From Thraustochytrium sp. TN22 (Eukaryota; Sar; Bigyra; Thraustochytrida; Thraustochytriidae), in the NCBI GenBank assembly GCA_013306675.1, contig JABLUY010000147.1, positions 31,354 to 95,353 on the forward strand: DNA of 64,000 bases, given 5' to 3'. Positions 1 to 11,000 of the stretch are shown here, in pieces; the stretch's first letter is position 1, and every line of letters starts with the position of its first letter. The notes under the pieces are model-generated. The model saw only the letters and a program-made list of their open reading frames with translations, was not told the DNA's origin and searched no databases. Both the position numbers and the translations under genes were made by a program.

Positions 1-3000
1 GGTCCGCATCATCTCGGCCAAGCAGCGCGCGCAGCAACCGCAGGACCAGCAGCAGCTTCTTCACGCACAGCAACACGCTCAGAACCAGGCACTCCGGGCG
101 CAGTCCGCCCGGGTCGCCGACCCGGCGGCGCGTGCCGCGCTCGCTGGTAGGCCTGGTGTCCAGGGCGCGGCTCGGCCGCAGCAGCAGCACGCGTCCGCGG
201 CGCAGCAGCAGCAGCAGCACGCGTGGCAGCAGCAGCAGCAGCTTCTTCAGATGCAGCAGCAGCAGCAGCAGCAGCATGCTGCGGCGACCCAGCGCCGCCG
301 CCAGCCGCAGCACTTGTTGCAGCAACAGCAGCAACATCAACAACAACACCCTCAGACTCAGGAGGAGCTGGAGAGGTTGCGCGCCAAGTATCCGAACGCC
401 ATTGACCCGACCAAGGCGCGTCACTGCAAGTCGGGCACCGGACCATCTCTGCCCTTTAGCATGACCCGCGCCGACGTCGAGAGCCACATTCAGTCGCTGC
501 GCGTCGAGGGCATTCAGCCCAATGTGCGCCCCCTGCTCCGCAAGCTCATTGAGCACAAGTCCAACAAGGGCATTTACAACCAGCCTGTGGACTGGAAGGC
601 CATGAACATCCCGGACTATCCCAAGATCATCACCAACCCGATGGATCTTGGCACCATCCGCAAGCGTCTCGATACCTCGTATTACAAGACGCTCAAGCAA
701 TTTCGCGACGACGTCGAGCTCACCTTCAAAAACGCCATGACCTTCAATCCTCCCGAGAACGAGTACCATACGCGTGCCCACGACCTGCTCAAGGTCGCGC
801 AGAAGGAATTCCCAGCCATTCAGAACAAAATCGAGCGCAACGGTCGACCCCGGAACCAGGACTGCCAGCTCTGCCGCCAGGCTGTCTGCGAGCAGTGCCC
901 GCTTTGCGAGCGCGGCTGTATCCCCTTTCAGCCCAAGCTCCTCTTCTGCTCCGGCACCTGCGGCAAGCGCATCCAGCCCAACAGCGTCTACTACACCGGC
1001 GTCGGCTACAACTACTGCTGGTGCAGCGACTGCTACGACAAGGCGCGCGGGGGCGTGCTGGCCGTCAACAACCAGAGCTACAACAAGGAGGATCTCCACA
1101 AGAAGAAGAACAACGAGCTCTACGGCGAGCCCTGGGTCTCATGCGACAAGTGCGAGCGCTGGGTGCACCAGGTCTGTGCTCTCTTCAACTCGCGCAAGAA
1201 CAGCCTCAACTCGTCGCAGGACTACATCTGCCCGCTCTGTCTCATCAAGGAGTCCAAGGCCGGTGAACAGGAGCGCGCGGCCAAGGCCAAGGCCGGCGCC
1301 CCCGCCCTCGAGGACGACAAGAACGCGGCCGCCTCCGCGGCTGCCGCAAACGCCAACACCCAGGCCGTCGGCGACGATGCTGCTCGTGCGAAGGGAAAGT
1401 ACGAGCACTTTGTTCTGCCGGCCGGCAAGCGCGTCCCGAGTGCCAAGGAGCTCGACCAGACGCGCATGGGTGTCTTCCTGGAGAAGTGGCTTCGCAAGAG
1501 CATCGACGATTTTCGCGCCCGCGAGCATACCAAGGGCAGCGAGGCCGCGTTGCGCGACCTGGGGCCCGCCTCGGACAAGCTCCACGTGCGTGTCCTCTCC
1601 AACTTTGACGAGTCCTGCAAGGTCAAGCCTTTTGTGAAGCGCCTCATCCCCGAGTACCCGGATGAGTTCCCTTTCCGCTCGCGCTGCATCTTTTGCTTCC
1701 AGGAGCTCGATGGCGTCGATGTCCTATTCTTCGCCATGTTCGTCCAGGAGTACGGCTCCGACAGCCCGGCGCCCAACAGCCGCAAGGTCTACATTGCCTA
1801 TCTCGACTCCGTCTACTACTTCCAGCCGCGCCGCATGCGCACCGCCATCTACCACGAGCTTCTCCTTGGCTACCTGGAGTATATGCGCCGCGACGGCATG
1901 ACGTCGGCCTACATTTGGGCCTGCCCGCCGCCCAACAAGCGCGACGACTACATCATCCACTGCCACCCGGAGGACCAGCGCGTGCAGACTGCCGAGCGCC
2001 TGCGCAAGTGGTACCACGACATGATTGAGGTGGGCTCCAAGTCCCGCATCTTCATGGGCTCCTGTGCCATGTTCGAGGAGCACTTTGAGGCATCGGCGCG
2101 CGCCAACAACAAGAAGAAGTCCAAGGCCAAGAAGCGCTCCGGCAAGGCCAAGTCCAAGGCCAAGTCCAAGAGCAGCAAGAAGGGCAAGAAGTCCTCGCGC
2201 AAGAGCTCCTCCGCGCGCCGCATCTCAGGCGCCGCTGCTGCCGCCAAGGCCGCCTCGGCGGCCAAGGCGGAGGCCAAGGCTGCCGCCGAGGCCGAGGCGG
2301 CTGCCGCCGCTGCGTCTGCGTCCGGCAAGGCTGGCAAGTCAGCCGAGGACGACGGCAAGGACGGCGATGAAGACAACAACGACGGCGACGACGCGCTCGG
2401 TCTGCTCGCTGACATGCCCGACATGGCTGGGGATGGCGGCGAGGACGACGAGGACGACGACGAGGAGGACGACGAGGCCAACACTGAGGCGCGCGCCACG
2501 CCTGAGGATGGAGCACCGCTCTCGGATGCTGACAAGGCCAAGGCCGTGGCCGAGGCCGCCGGCGTCACCTTCATCACGCCGGCCAATGGCGTGCGCGCCG
2601 GAGACGATCGCATGCTGGCCGCCGACCTTGAGCGCCGCAAGAAGAACAAGCTCGCTGCCGCCGGCAACCTGCCGTACTTTGAGGGAGACTACTGGCCGCA
2701 GGAAGCGGAGGAGCTTGCCAAGGAACGCGCCCGTCAGAAGAAGAAGGAAGACGACGACTCCACGGGCGGCCGCAGCAAGCGCAAGCGCCGCCGCAGTGCT
2801 GGCGAGGACGCCTCTGGAGAGGCGGCCACTGCAGGCGAGGAGGCCGACCCCGCCAAGGCCGGCTCCGACCTTGCCGTCGAGCTGAGCGAGGAGGAGGCCG
2901 CGGAGGCGCGCGTGCAGCTCATGCAGCGCCTTGCCCAGCAGCTCGAGGTCATGAAGGACGACTTCCTTGTCGTCAAGATGGCCCACGAGTGCTCGCGCTG

Positions 3001-5218
3001 CGGCATCTACCTGCTGCGCGGTCGCTGGGAGTGCCGCCACCCGTCCTGCCTCGAGGACTCAGGCTTCAACAAGTCTTGCCCCTTTGCGCTCTGCAACAGC
3101 TGTTACGCCCTCGAAGTCAAGCGCCCCGCCGAGCAGCAGCACGGTGGCGGGTGCGTTGCCGACGGCGACGCCGGCAAGCCAAAGCCCGCCACGGAGGAGG
3201 CGGACAAGGTCGCTGGCAAGGACCAAACTGTGGTCGATGTCAACGCTGACTTCAAGCGCAAGGAGAAGGAGCGCCTCGAGAAGGAGCGCCAGGACAAGGC
3301 CAAGCGCGAGGCGGACGCCAAGGCCAAGGAGGATGCCAGGAATGGCACTGGCGACTCGGATCCCAAGCGCGTCAAGCTCGAGGCTGGCGCCGCCGATGTC
3401 AAGCAGGAGCAGAATGGCGAGGCTGGCCCCAAGCCCGCCACTGTTGTCGAGGTCAAGAAGGAGGAGCAGGCCAGTGCTGAAACCAAGCCTGCGTCTACGA
3501 AGCGTAGCGCTGCGGACGCGGGCGCGGACGGAGACGGAGACGGAGGCGTCTCTGGCAAGCCTGTGGATGCAGGAGCCGGAGCATTGGAGCCTTCGACGAA
3601 ACGCCAGAAGCTCGAGAATGGCGACGCCAAGCCGGCGGCAAACGGCAGCAACAAAGACGAGGCCACGCCGTCGGAAGCCAAGGATGGCGAAAAGCCGGAT
3701 GCTACTGCCGAGCCCACGGCAGACGCCACAGAGGCCAAGGCCGATACCGATGCCAAGGCCGAGGCCGAGGCGGCCGCCCCGTCGGTGTCTGCGGAGGAGC
3801 CCGCACCAGCTGCGACGGCGAACGGCGATGAGACAAAGCCCGCTGAGACGACGGTGAAGGACGGTATCAAGAAGGAGCAGGTGGAAGGAGAGGAGAAGGA
3901 GGAGAAGACGACGGGTGGCGCCGACAAGACCGTCAACAAGGTGAAGACGGAGCAAAAGGAAGAGAAGGAGGCTGAGGAACAGAAGAAGAACAAGGTCGAC
4001 GAGGACCCCGAGGCCAAGAAGAAGCGGCTTGCTGAGGAGCGCAAGCGCAAGGAGGCCGAGGATGCGCGCAAGAGGGAGGAGGAGCTGGCCGAATGGGACA
4101 AGGTCCCGCTCGGCTGCACGCGCGAACCGATTCCCAAGACCGCCGAGGACCACATCCTGCATTACGTGGACGAGAATTTGCCGGTGCGCACGCCGGACCG
4201 CGACAAGATAATCAAGAACCACCTGCTTGAGTCGCGGCATGCCTTCCTCTCCCTGTGCACCGGCAACCGGTACCAGTTTGACCAGCAGCGTCGCGCCAAG
4301 CACTCAACCATGATGGTCCTTTACCACCTGCACAACCCGGACGCACCCGCGCACCTGTACACCTGCTTCGAGTGCCACTCGGACATTCTCTCTGGGAAGC
4401 GCTACCACTGCGATGTGTGCAATGGTGGCGACTACGATATCTGCGTGCACTGCAAGCGTCACAACAGCCACGATCATACGCTCACACCGTTTGTTGTCAC
4501 GCGCGGTGTGCAAGCCGAGACCTCGGAGGCGCAGCGCATGCAGCGCGTGCAGGAGATGCAGCGCGCCCGACAGCACTCGCTTGCGCTCTTCCTTGAGGCA
4601 CTCGTCCACTCCTCTCAGTGCAACGATCTGCAGTGCAAGAAGGCGCCCTGCAAGAAGATGAAGGAGCTCCTCAAGCACCGCATGACGTGCGAGGTGCGCG
4701 TGCGCGGCGGTTGTGAGATTTGCCGCCGTGTGCTCTGCCTTGTGCAGATGCATGCGCGTACTTGCAACCTGCCCAACTGCCGTGTCCCTCACTGCGAGGA
4801 CCTCAAGGTCCACATCACCAAGCACAAACAGCAGCAGATGCTGCTGTACCGCCGGCAGCAACAGCAACAACAGCAACCATCGCAGCAACAGCTCACGCAG
4901 CCCGAGCTCGTGCAGCAACACGCTGTCCAGCAGCGCCAACTTGCGCTTCAGCAGCAGCAGCAGCAGCAGCAGCCAACATCGCGCGGCCGAGGCCGAGGCG
5001 CCGCTGCTCGCGCCGCGCATGTTGGCGCCGCGGCGCAGGCTGTGGCCCAGGCTGGCCAACAGATTCAGGCCACCGTCGTGGAGGGCTCCGGCGGCACACG
5101 CCTCAAGATTCGGCCGACCAACATTCGGCCGACCAACGCGAACACCACCGGCGGCGCCGCGGCGCCAGGATCCGCACCGCGTTCCTCGGCACGTGGCCAG
5201 CGCTCCGCGCGCAGGTAA
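1..5218 (+). CDS. p300/CBP-type histone acetyltransferase (KAT11), 5' end outside window
   Basis: Nuclear transcriptional co-activator that would acetylate histone lysines. The frame is already open at base 2 and the first ATG (251) sits inside a poly-Gln stretch, so the true start lies upstream. Counting from that ATG (1655 residues): bromodomain about 89-185; CBP-style Cys-rich RING/PHD block about 206-334, with many CxxC pairs; KAT11 catalytic domain about 384-607, including the run VYIAYLDSVYYFQPR; a long Lys/Ala and acidic linker; one ZZ-like zinc finger about 910-957 and a second about 1367-1417; TAZ2-type finger about 1445-1527 (LFLEALVHSSQC start); then a second poly-Gln tail. The order bromodomain-PHD-KAT11-ZZ-TAZ2 is that of animal p300/CBP; I see no KIX or TAZ1 in this part. 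Stop TAA. Family assignment is firm; targets are not readable. Confidence 0.93.
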   Translation, partial: VRIISAKQRAQQPQDQQQLLHAQQHAQNQALRAQSARVADPAARAALAGRPGVQGAARPQQQHASAAQQQQQHAWQQQQQLLQMQQQQQQQHAAATQRRRQPQHLLQQQQQHQQQHPQTQEELERLRAKYPNAIDPTKARHCKSGTGPSLPFSMTRADVESHIQSLRVEGIQPNVRPLLRKLIEHKSNKGIYNQPVDWKAMNIPDYPKIITNPMDLGTIRKRLDTSYYKTLKQFRDDVELTFKNAMTFNPPENEYHTRAHDLLKVAQKEFPAIQNKIERNGRPRNQDCQLCRQAVCEQCPLCERGCIPFQPKLLFCSGTCGKRIQPNSVYYTGVGYNYCWCSDCYDKARGGVLAVNNQSYNKEDLHKKKNNELYGEPWVSCDKCERWVHQVCALFNSRKNSLNSSQDYICPLCLIKESKAGEQERAAKAKAGAPALEDDKNAAASAAAANANTQAVGDDAARAKGKYEHFVLPAGKRVPSAKELDQTRMGVFLEKWLRKSIDDFRAREHTKGSEAALRDLGPASDKLHVRVLSNFDESCKVKPFVKRLIPEYPDEFPFRSRCIFCFQELDGVDVLFFAMFVQEYGSDSPAPNSRKVYIAYLDSVYYFQPRRMRTAIYHELLLGYLEYMRRDGMTSAYIWACPPPNKRDDYIIHCHPEDQRVQTAERLRKWYHDMIEVGSKSRIFMGSCAMFEEHFEASARANNKKKSKAKKRSGKAKSKAKSKSSKKGKKSSRKSSSARRISGAAAAAKAASAAKAEAKAAAEAEAAAAAASASGKAGKSAEDDGKDGDEDNNDGDDALGLLADMPDMAGDGGEDDEDDDEEDDEANTEARATPEDGAPLSDADKAKAVAEAAGVTFITPANGVRAGDDRMLAADLERRKKNKLAAAGNLPYFEGDYWPQEAEELAKERARQKKKEDDDSTGGRSKRKRRRSAGEDASGEAATAGEEADPAKAGSDLAVELSEEEAAEARVQLMQRLAQQLEVMKDDFLVVKMAHECSRCGIYLLRGRWECRHPSCLEDSGFNKSCPFALCNSCYALEVKRPAEQQHGGGCVADGDAGKPKPATEEADKVAGKDQTVVDVNADFKRKEKERLEKERQDKAKREADAKAKEDARNGTGDSDPKRVKLEAGAADVKQEQNGEAGPKPATVVEVKKEEQASAETKPASTKRSAADAGADGDGDGGVSGKPVDAGAGALEPSTKRQKLENGDAKPAANGSNKDEATPSEAKDGEKPDATAEPTADATEAKADTDAKAEAEAAAPSVSAEEPAPAATANGDETKPAETTVKDGIKKEQVEGEEKEEKTTGGADKTVNKVKTEQKEEKEAEEQKKNKVDEDPEAKKKRLAEERKRKEAEDARKREEELAEWDKVPLGCTREPIPKTAEDHILHYVDENLPVRTPDRDKIIKNHLLESRHAFLSLCTGNRYQFDQQRRAKHSTMMVLYHLHNPDAPAHLYTCFECHSDILSGKRYHCDVCNGGDYDICVHCKRHNSHDHTLTPFVVTRGVQAETSEAQRMQRVQEMQRARQHSLALFLEALVHSSQCNDLQCKKAPCKKMKELLKHRMTCEVRVRGGCEICRRVLCLVQMHARTCNLPNCRVPHCEDLKVHITKHKQQQMLLYRRQQQQQQQPSQQQLTQPELVQQHAVQQRQLALQQQQQQQQPTSRGRGRGAAARAAHVGAAAQAVAQAGQQIQATVVEGSGGTRLKIRPTNIRPTNANTTGGAAAPGSAPRSSARGQRSARR

Positions 5219-5467
5219 ACGCGCAGCGCTTCCCTCCCCTTCCCTTCCCTTTTCCGCCCGTCCGCCCGCCCGCCCGCCGGACCCCTCCTATATGCCAAGC
5301 GCCTTTGTTTATTGCCCCTGACGATCTGCATCAGCTTTGAGAATGTGATCTTTTCGTAAATCTGATCCACACCACTCCTTCTCTTTGGGAAAAACATGAA
5401 TCTGTTACTGCTACACGGGGAAAGAGGCATTCTGCGCCCTGTCTGCGCTGTGCGCGTTACGCGCTCA

Positions 5468-6502
5468 TCATCCGGTGAGCTGCTCGACGCGCTTGGTCTT
5501 GTCGATGGCCTGTGAGATGAAGGGCTCAAAGTCGTGCATGCACGTCTCGATGCGCGTGATGATCTCCGTGAACGCCGGGCGAGCCGCGCTGTCCTCCTTC
5601 CAGCAGTCACTCATGAGCTTGTTGAGCGACTCGGGGCAGTGCTTGAGGTACTCCGGTCGCAAGCCCTTTTTGGCCACCAGATATGGCAGCTCAACGCAGT
5701 CTTGGTCCTGATATGGCTTCTCGAAGCAGAAGAGTTCCCACAGCACGACGCCAAACGAGTACACATCGACAGTCTCCGTGTAAGGCTCGCCACGAAAGAT
5801 CTCGGGTGCGACCCAGCACGGTGTGCCGCAGACCGTCATGACGGCCTTAGTCTCGTACCCTCGAGAAAGACCGAAGTCCGTCAGCTTGCAGTTAAACTTG
5901 TCGTCCAACAGTAGGTTCTCCGCCTTGAGATCACGGTGCAAGATCTTGGGCGTCAGACCGTGCAGATAGGCCACGGCGCGCGCGCAATCCAGCGCGATCT
6001 TGAGGCACATGCGCCACGTCACGTTCACGCGGTGCTTGCGCACCATGTTGAGCAGGCTCCCTACACTGCCCTCGCAGAGCTCAAAGAGAAGGCAGTAGTT
6101 TGGGTCCGTGCGGCAGGCACCAAGGAACTGGATGATGCATTCGTGTTTGAGAATGCTCAGGATCTTGATTTCCTTCGCGAAGTCCTCCAGGATCTCGGCG
6201 CGCTCGTCCGGCACCACGGACAAAAAGATCTTCTTCACTGCGATGTGGCGGTTATTGTAGTGCGCCTTGTACACCTTGCCGTACGTGCCCTGGCCGATTG
6301 TCTCGTGGATCTGGAGCTCATCGTAGTCCACGTCTAGTCCGAAAAAGGTCTCCGCGTCGATGCTCTGCGATGCGCTCTTCTGGACGCCCTCCGTATGGTT
6401 GAAGTAGATGAGCGTGCCCGTCGGCTTGCTCGCCAGGCCGTTCGTCTCCGGGTCCAGGGTCTCCGTCGTCTGCTTGTTCTTGGTCGACGCCGCGCCGCCC
6501 AT
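5468..6502 (-). CDS. TKL-type serine/threonine (or dual) protein kinase, probably N-myristoylated
   Basis: Protein of 344 residues. The frame is open further upstream, but ATG 6502 is chosen because it gives MGGAAS, a good myristoylation signal (Gly2, Ser6), and because no upstream ATG is convincing. Kinase domain about 64-330: glycine loop GQGTYGKVY (70-78), catalytic Lys90 in AVKK, HRDLKAEN with Asp191, DFG Asp209, and the activation segment CGTPCWVAPE followed by VDVYSFGVVLWEL. The HRDLKAEN form and the VDVYSFG motif are typical of TKL/Raf-like kinases (family knowledge). No regulatory domain is visible beyond the 60-residue N terminus, so localisation by lipid is the likely control (inference). 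It ends 250 bp from the convergent acetyltransferase gene. A TGCCAGTG octamer lies 272 bp upstream and a GCCGC array about 285 bp upstream. Confidence 0.9.
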   Translation of the reverse strand: MGGAASTKNKQTTETLDPETNGLASKPTGTLIYFNHTEGVQKSASQSIDAETFFGLDVDYDELQIHETIGQGTYGKVYKAHYNNRHIAVKKIFLSVVPDERAEILEDFAKEIKILSILKHECIIQFLGACRTDPNYCLLFELCEGSVGSLLNMVRKHRVNVTWRMCLKIALDCARAVAYLHGLTPKILHRDLKAENLLLDDKFNCKLTDFGLSRGYETKAVMTVCGTPCWVAPEIFRGEPYTETVDVYSFGVVLWELFCFEKPYQDQDCVELPYLVAKKGLRPEYLKHCPESLNKLMSDCWKEDSAARPAFTEIITRIETCMHDFEPFISQAIDKTKRVEQLTG

Positions 6503-8075
6503 GGTGCTGCGCACGACGATGCACTGCGCAGGGAGTCGTGTCTGCGCGACCCGCGACCCGCAGCGGGTTTGGTGCAGCGCTACGCGGAGAGGCAGGCAGG
6601 CTGGCGTGCGGGCCTGCCCACGCAGCAGGAATGGCTGAACAGCCGGCGCCCTGCTGTCCACTTTGGGAGGTCAAGTCCAAGCTCCTTCTTTGCCAAAGCT
6701 TGTCTAACCTCGGTCCGCGCCGCAGCCCCGCGCTGTTCCAGGTCGCCGCGCGGAGCCGTATTGCGCTGCATCGTGCCAGTGCAGTGCCGCGCCGCGCCGC
6801 GCCGCCCGCGGAGTGCACACCCCGCTTCCTTCTTGCCCTTCTCTTCTACTAGTAGTGGTCACGGTAGCTACAGCCTCGTAGCTTCTATTTTTGTGGAGCT
6901 TGCCAGGACAGTCCATCCACAGGGTGCTGGCCGCCCACAGTCGGGTCCAGAGATTTAATGACCGGGTCTCGTCTTTCACCTTCGGCCGCCTCCGAGTCTT
7001 CTTCTTTCGGATAGTTTCACGAGGTGCGCTTCTTCGCTTCCCACCTGCTCCTGCCTGTAGCGCCGTAGCGGGCCTCGTTCCCGTGAACTCACGCGAAAAG
7101 CCAAGGTGCGGAGGGGTCGGTTGGTCCTTAGAAAAGGGCGTCGCAACGCGGGCAAATTAGACCGGTTCGACGGCGAACCCGGTCTATTTTCATGACCATG
7201 TCGCTTGTGATCCACATGCGCTCGAGAGCAATGCTTTAGCCAGACATAGTTCAATTGCTTTATGCTCCGCTTCCTGAAATTTTGATAGTTGTTGGTTCTT
7301 TTTTGGTGCTGTTATCTATTATTGAAGATGACACCTTCGTGACCATCTGTAGATCAAGCATTCCAGTTCTGGGTGTTCCCTTCGACAGAGGAGCCTCAAG
7401 ACGGTGAGAGGTGTCCGCATGCCCTCGTAGTGCACTTGAAATTCGAGCTCGGGTATCTATAGGTCCTTCAAAGAACTCGAACTCTCTTGAAGTTTTCTCA
7501 TGAAATAATCAATCGAATTGTGATTTTCTTCGGCCATTGAACATAAAGGTTACATAGCTTTCTTTTGTGCCAATTTTGATTGTGTCTGAGATGAATTGAT
7601 TGAATATTTCGCATGAGAAGTTTGTTGTATTTGCCACTGTACAAATCCGTAGTTAGAGAAATGGGGGGTACGCACTACCAAGTTAGGCTGTCTTGTGTGA
7701 CATGTACACACCTTCTTCGTCGCATGAGGCGTTGACTCGGGGCCGGGTTCTGCCAGCTTGCTCGTGCAAGCCCTGTCCCAGCGTATAATGGCCGTGCGAG
7801 CGGTCTGCGAGCGAGAGCTGAGAAAGCGAAAGGGATTGCACGCGCGCGCGTACGACGCGCGCGTGCGCGTACGAGGCATCCGCTGCGCGCGGTCGTGCCG
7901 AAGCCCCGGCCTCGGGCTGCTCCCATCGTTGTGAGGCATCATCCATCCCGCGGATCCGCGGGCGCGGATCCGCGGGCGGGACGCGGGCTGAGGTGGCGCC
8001 TTGGCGCGCTTGCGCCTTGGCGCGCTTGCGCCTTGGCGCGGCTGCGCGCCGCGCAAGGGTCAGGGTCTGGCCACC
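6503..8075. other. intergenic region with AT-richer tract and paired palindromes
   Basis: No convincing gene. 6786-6806 is a GCCGC pentamer array in the TKL kinase promoter. About 7155-7680 is clearly richer in A+T than its surroundings and contains an inverted repeat at about 7159-7186 (arms AGACCGG and CCGGTCT). 7849-7872 is alternating GCGCGTAC sequence. 7949-7960 and 7963-7974 are two copies of the perfect palindrome CGCGGATCCGCG separated by GG. 7996-8045 is a roughly three-copy 16-bp tandem repeat (GCGCCTTGGCGCGCTT) leading up to the start codon of the transposase-like gene. Confidence 0.6.
7949..7974. repeat. two 12-bp perfect palindromes CGCGGATCCGCG in tandem
   Basis: Two identical 12-bp palindromes separated by GG, about 100-125 bp upstream of the transposase-like start codon. 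The sequence shows only the symmetry. A protein-binding or transposon-end role is inference, and no matching copy was seen downstream of the gene. Confidence 0.6.
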
Positions 8076-11000
8076 ATGGAGAATCAGACAAGGTTTGTTG
8101 AGCGCCTGTCGGAGCTCGTCGCCTCAGCTCCTGGCTTGTGGGGTCTCTGGTGGTCGCCCGAACCCAACCACATCCCATCTCGCTTCGCTCGTTGGTCGAG
8201 ATGGCGCGCAACCAAGGCAAACAACATATGTGTGCTCGAGCTCGATGGTGGGCAGTACTGCCTGCTATACGACAAGGAGAGGAAGAAGAAGCGCCACTGG
8301 TTCTGCATCGTGCAAGCAGGCAACTGGAGCGAACCAGGTACGCTCCGCGGGCACGTTGATGCCCTTCGCTGTGGCCCCAATGCACCCACGCCCGAGCAAA
8401 TGATGGTGCTCAATGACCTCCTGTCCGGCATGAAGGCTCTTGTTCAGGAGTACAGCTGCAAGCGTCAGAGAACAGACGCGAGTGCGTCTCCCGCCGATGA
8501 CCAGCCGGTGGTTAGGTCCTCGCGGAACGCAGGTCCCGAGACCGGAGGCGCGCCTGCGCCGCCCGCAGCGCGCTGCCAAGGCTTTCCAGCAGCCTATTGC
8601 TTCTCTGACAGCGTCGATTCAAACGGCACGACCGGGTGGAGCACGACGTGCACGGGCGGAACCGCGACGAAACGATGTGACGCGTGCGTGAAGGCGTTTG
8701 CATGCAACAGGTCCTACATGTGCCGGCTGAGAACGGCACTCATGACGCGGGACGTTACGCTCGACGATGACGTGACGTTTGACAAGCTCGTGGAGGTGAT
8801 CGTGCGGATGCGGCGCACCAACGAGGACCTCGAGAGGAAGATCAAGAGGATCACCGCAGAGCAAGCGCGTCCCCGCGAGCCAGAGGGAAGCGAGTCCACG
8901 CGCGAGCTCGTCGAGCTCATTGAACGTGTAAACGTGCCGTCGTCACACTTCCTCTACAAGTTCACGTTCTCTATGTACCACGCCATGGAGGCCTACATGA
9001 CAGGCAAGGGTCAGTATCATTGGGACACAAACCCACACTCGCGTGTGGTGAAGTCCTTCTTCATGTTCATTCACATGCTGCCACACTCCTCGCGGATCCT
9101 AAATGCACTTCACGGTTATGGCCAGATGGGTCGCGGGAACAACGCCAACAAGGGACCAATCAACATCCACCTTTTCAACCTACCCATCCCGACCGTGACA
9201 ACGCTGCAGAAGAGCGTGGGGAGGCTCGGCTCGCCCTACACACCGTTCCGGAGCGGATGCATTGAGCGTTTCTGCAAAGCTATGCTCGCGAAAGGCTCGC
9301 TTCTTTACGTGATTACGATGGACGGGATCGAGGCAAAGAGGGACGGTCTCCTCGAGGTGGCCTCCTTCGAAGGCAAGCCGTACTTGATCGGCCTCGACTA
9401 CTACGAAGAGGAGCGCATCCGCGCGAGGCACAAGGACGAGGGGAAGGAAGAGGCAGACATTGTGCAAGAGCTGTTCACCTTCCGCGGAAGCATCGCGGCA
9501 GCCAAGCTCGTCACAGTCATCCTCAAGAGTCCCGACAACCGCATTCGGATCCCGGTCGCCGCCGTCCCTGTGCGGAGCGAGAACGCCAGCGCGATCTCCC
9601 GAATTGTGAACGACGTCGTCGAGCGAGTGCGGGAGGCTTCTGGGGACAGGCTCGAGCCAATGGCGGTCTGCTCGGACGCCGCGGCAAGCAACCAGAAGGG
9701 TTTCGCCCAGAGTGCAATCTCTGACGAAGCCACTCGGCCCGGGGCCAACGGGGTCGACGAAGAGGACGAGGAAGCGGACGATGACGACTCAGACCTCGAG
9801 GATCACGACGTACGCGAGCAAGATCAAGACGGATGTGAGGAGGACAGTGCGGCGGCCAACCCTCCCGCTGCTCCTGCGGCCTCCCCTGCGAGGCTGGTCC
9901 TGGACAAGGACCACATTGTCAAGGCCTTCGTGGGGCAGCTTCGTAGGAAACAACTCCGGCACAAGGGCAAATCGTACCAGCTCATCGAGCTCCTGATCGG
10001 TTTGCGCAACAACAAACCATGCCTGAGCGCCAAAGGCCTGTGCAGGAGCGCGGACATCCCATTGCAAGAATTGCTCGCTGGCGGGCTCTCGCCGGAGTCC
10101 ATCGAATGCCTCGCCAAGGTGCTCCCGGCCAGCGCATTTCTCGACGAGAGCAGAACCAAGCTGCGGATTTCCGCTCACGAGGCCATTCGCAACGCCATGA
10201 GGATCCTCGTCACACCGGCTGCGCTCGACGACTCTGATCCGATGAACTGCAAGCTCCGACTCCAGCTTATCTCGCCTGCCGTCCAACGCGTCCTGCGGAT
10301 GGCAGAGCTGAGCGAGCACACGGGCGTCCTCGCCGAGCTGATGCAGATCGGCACAGACATGTACTACATCTTCGAAAAAGACGACTTCCGGGCGTGTGAG
10401 GTGAAACGAACACAGCGCCAGGACCGAAGCATCGGAGAGGTCGCCGCCGCTGGTCAGCATATCCAGGTCAAGCTGGAGGCCTGGTATCACGACTATCACG
10501 TCCCGATCAACGGCAAGACCAACACCAGCGGTTTCATCTCCACGCTAACGTTCCGCAACCTCATCAGCTTCTGCAGCGTCTGGCGGGAGCTAGAACAACG
10601 TTCGCACGAAGAAGGCATCGCAGACAGCATCGTCCCTCGCGCACTCCAGTCCATGGACAACGAGACGCTGCACTCCATGATCCGCGAGCCCTGCCAAGAC
10701 ATCAGCATCAAGACCGGCCTCAGCCAGTTTGGCGCATGCGCGCTTCGCATGGCTGTCCTCGCCGAGCCCAGGCGCGGGTACATCCTTCTAACGTCTCGGG
10801 ACATCATGGCGCAGTACTCGACCATGGAGCGAGAGCGCATCGAGGCGGGCGAGTTTCTTCGTGTCGAGTCCTCAGACTGTGTGAACCCATTCGAAAAACT
10901 CTGCGGGCCCATGTATTACAACAACGCATGGGACGGGTGCGCCAAGGAAACCAAACTGCCAAAGACGTGCGAAGCGTGGACGGAGCAACTGCGCGCGATG

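Noticed and set aside
3059-4303. 414-codon antisense Leu-rich frame under the acetyltransferase
   Set aside because: Complement of Lys/Glu/Ala-rich linker codons; not an independent gene.
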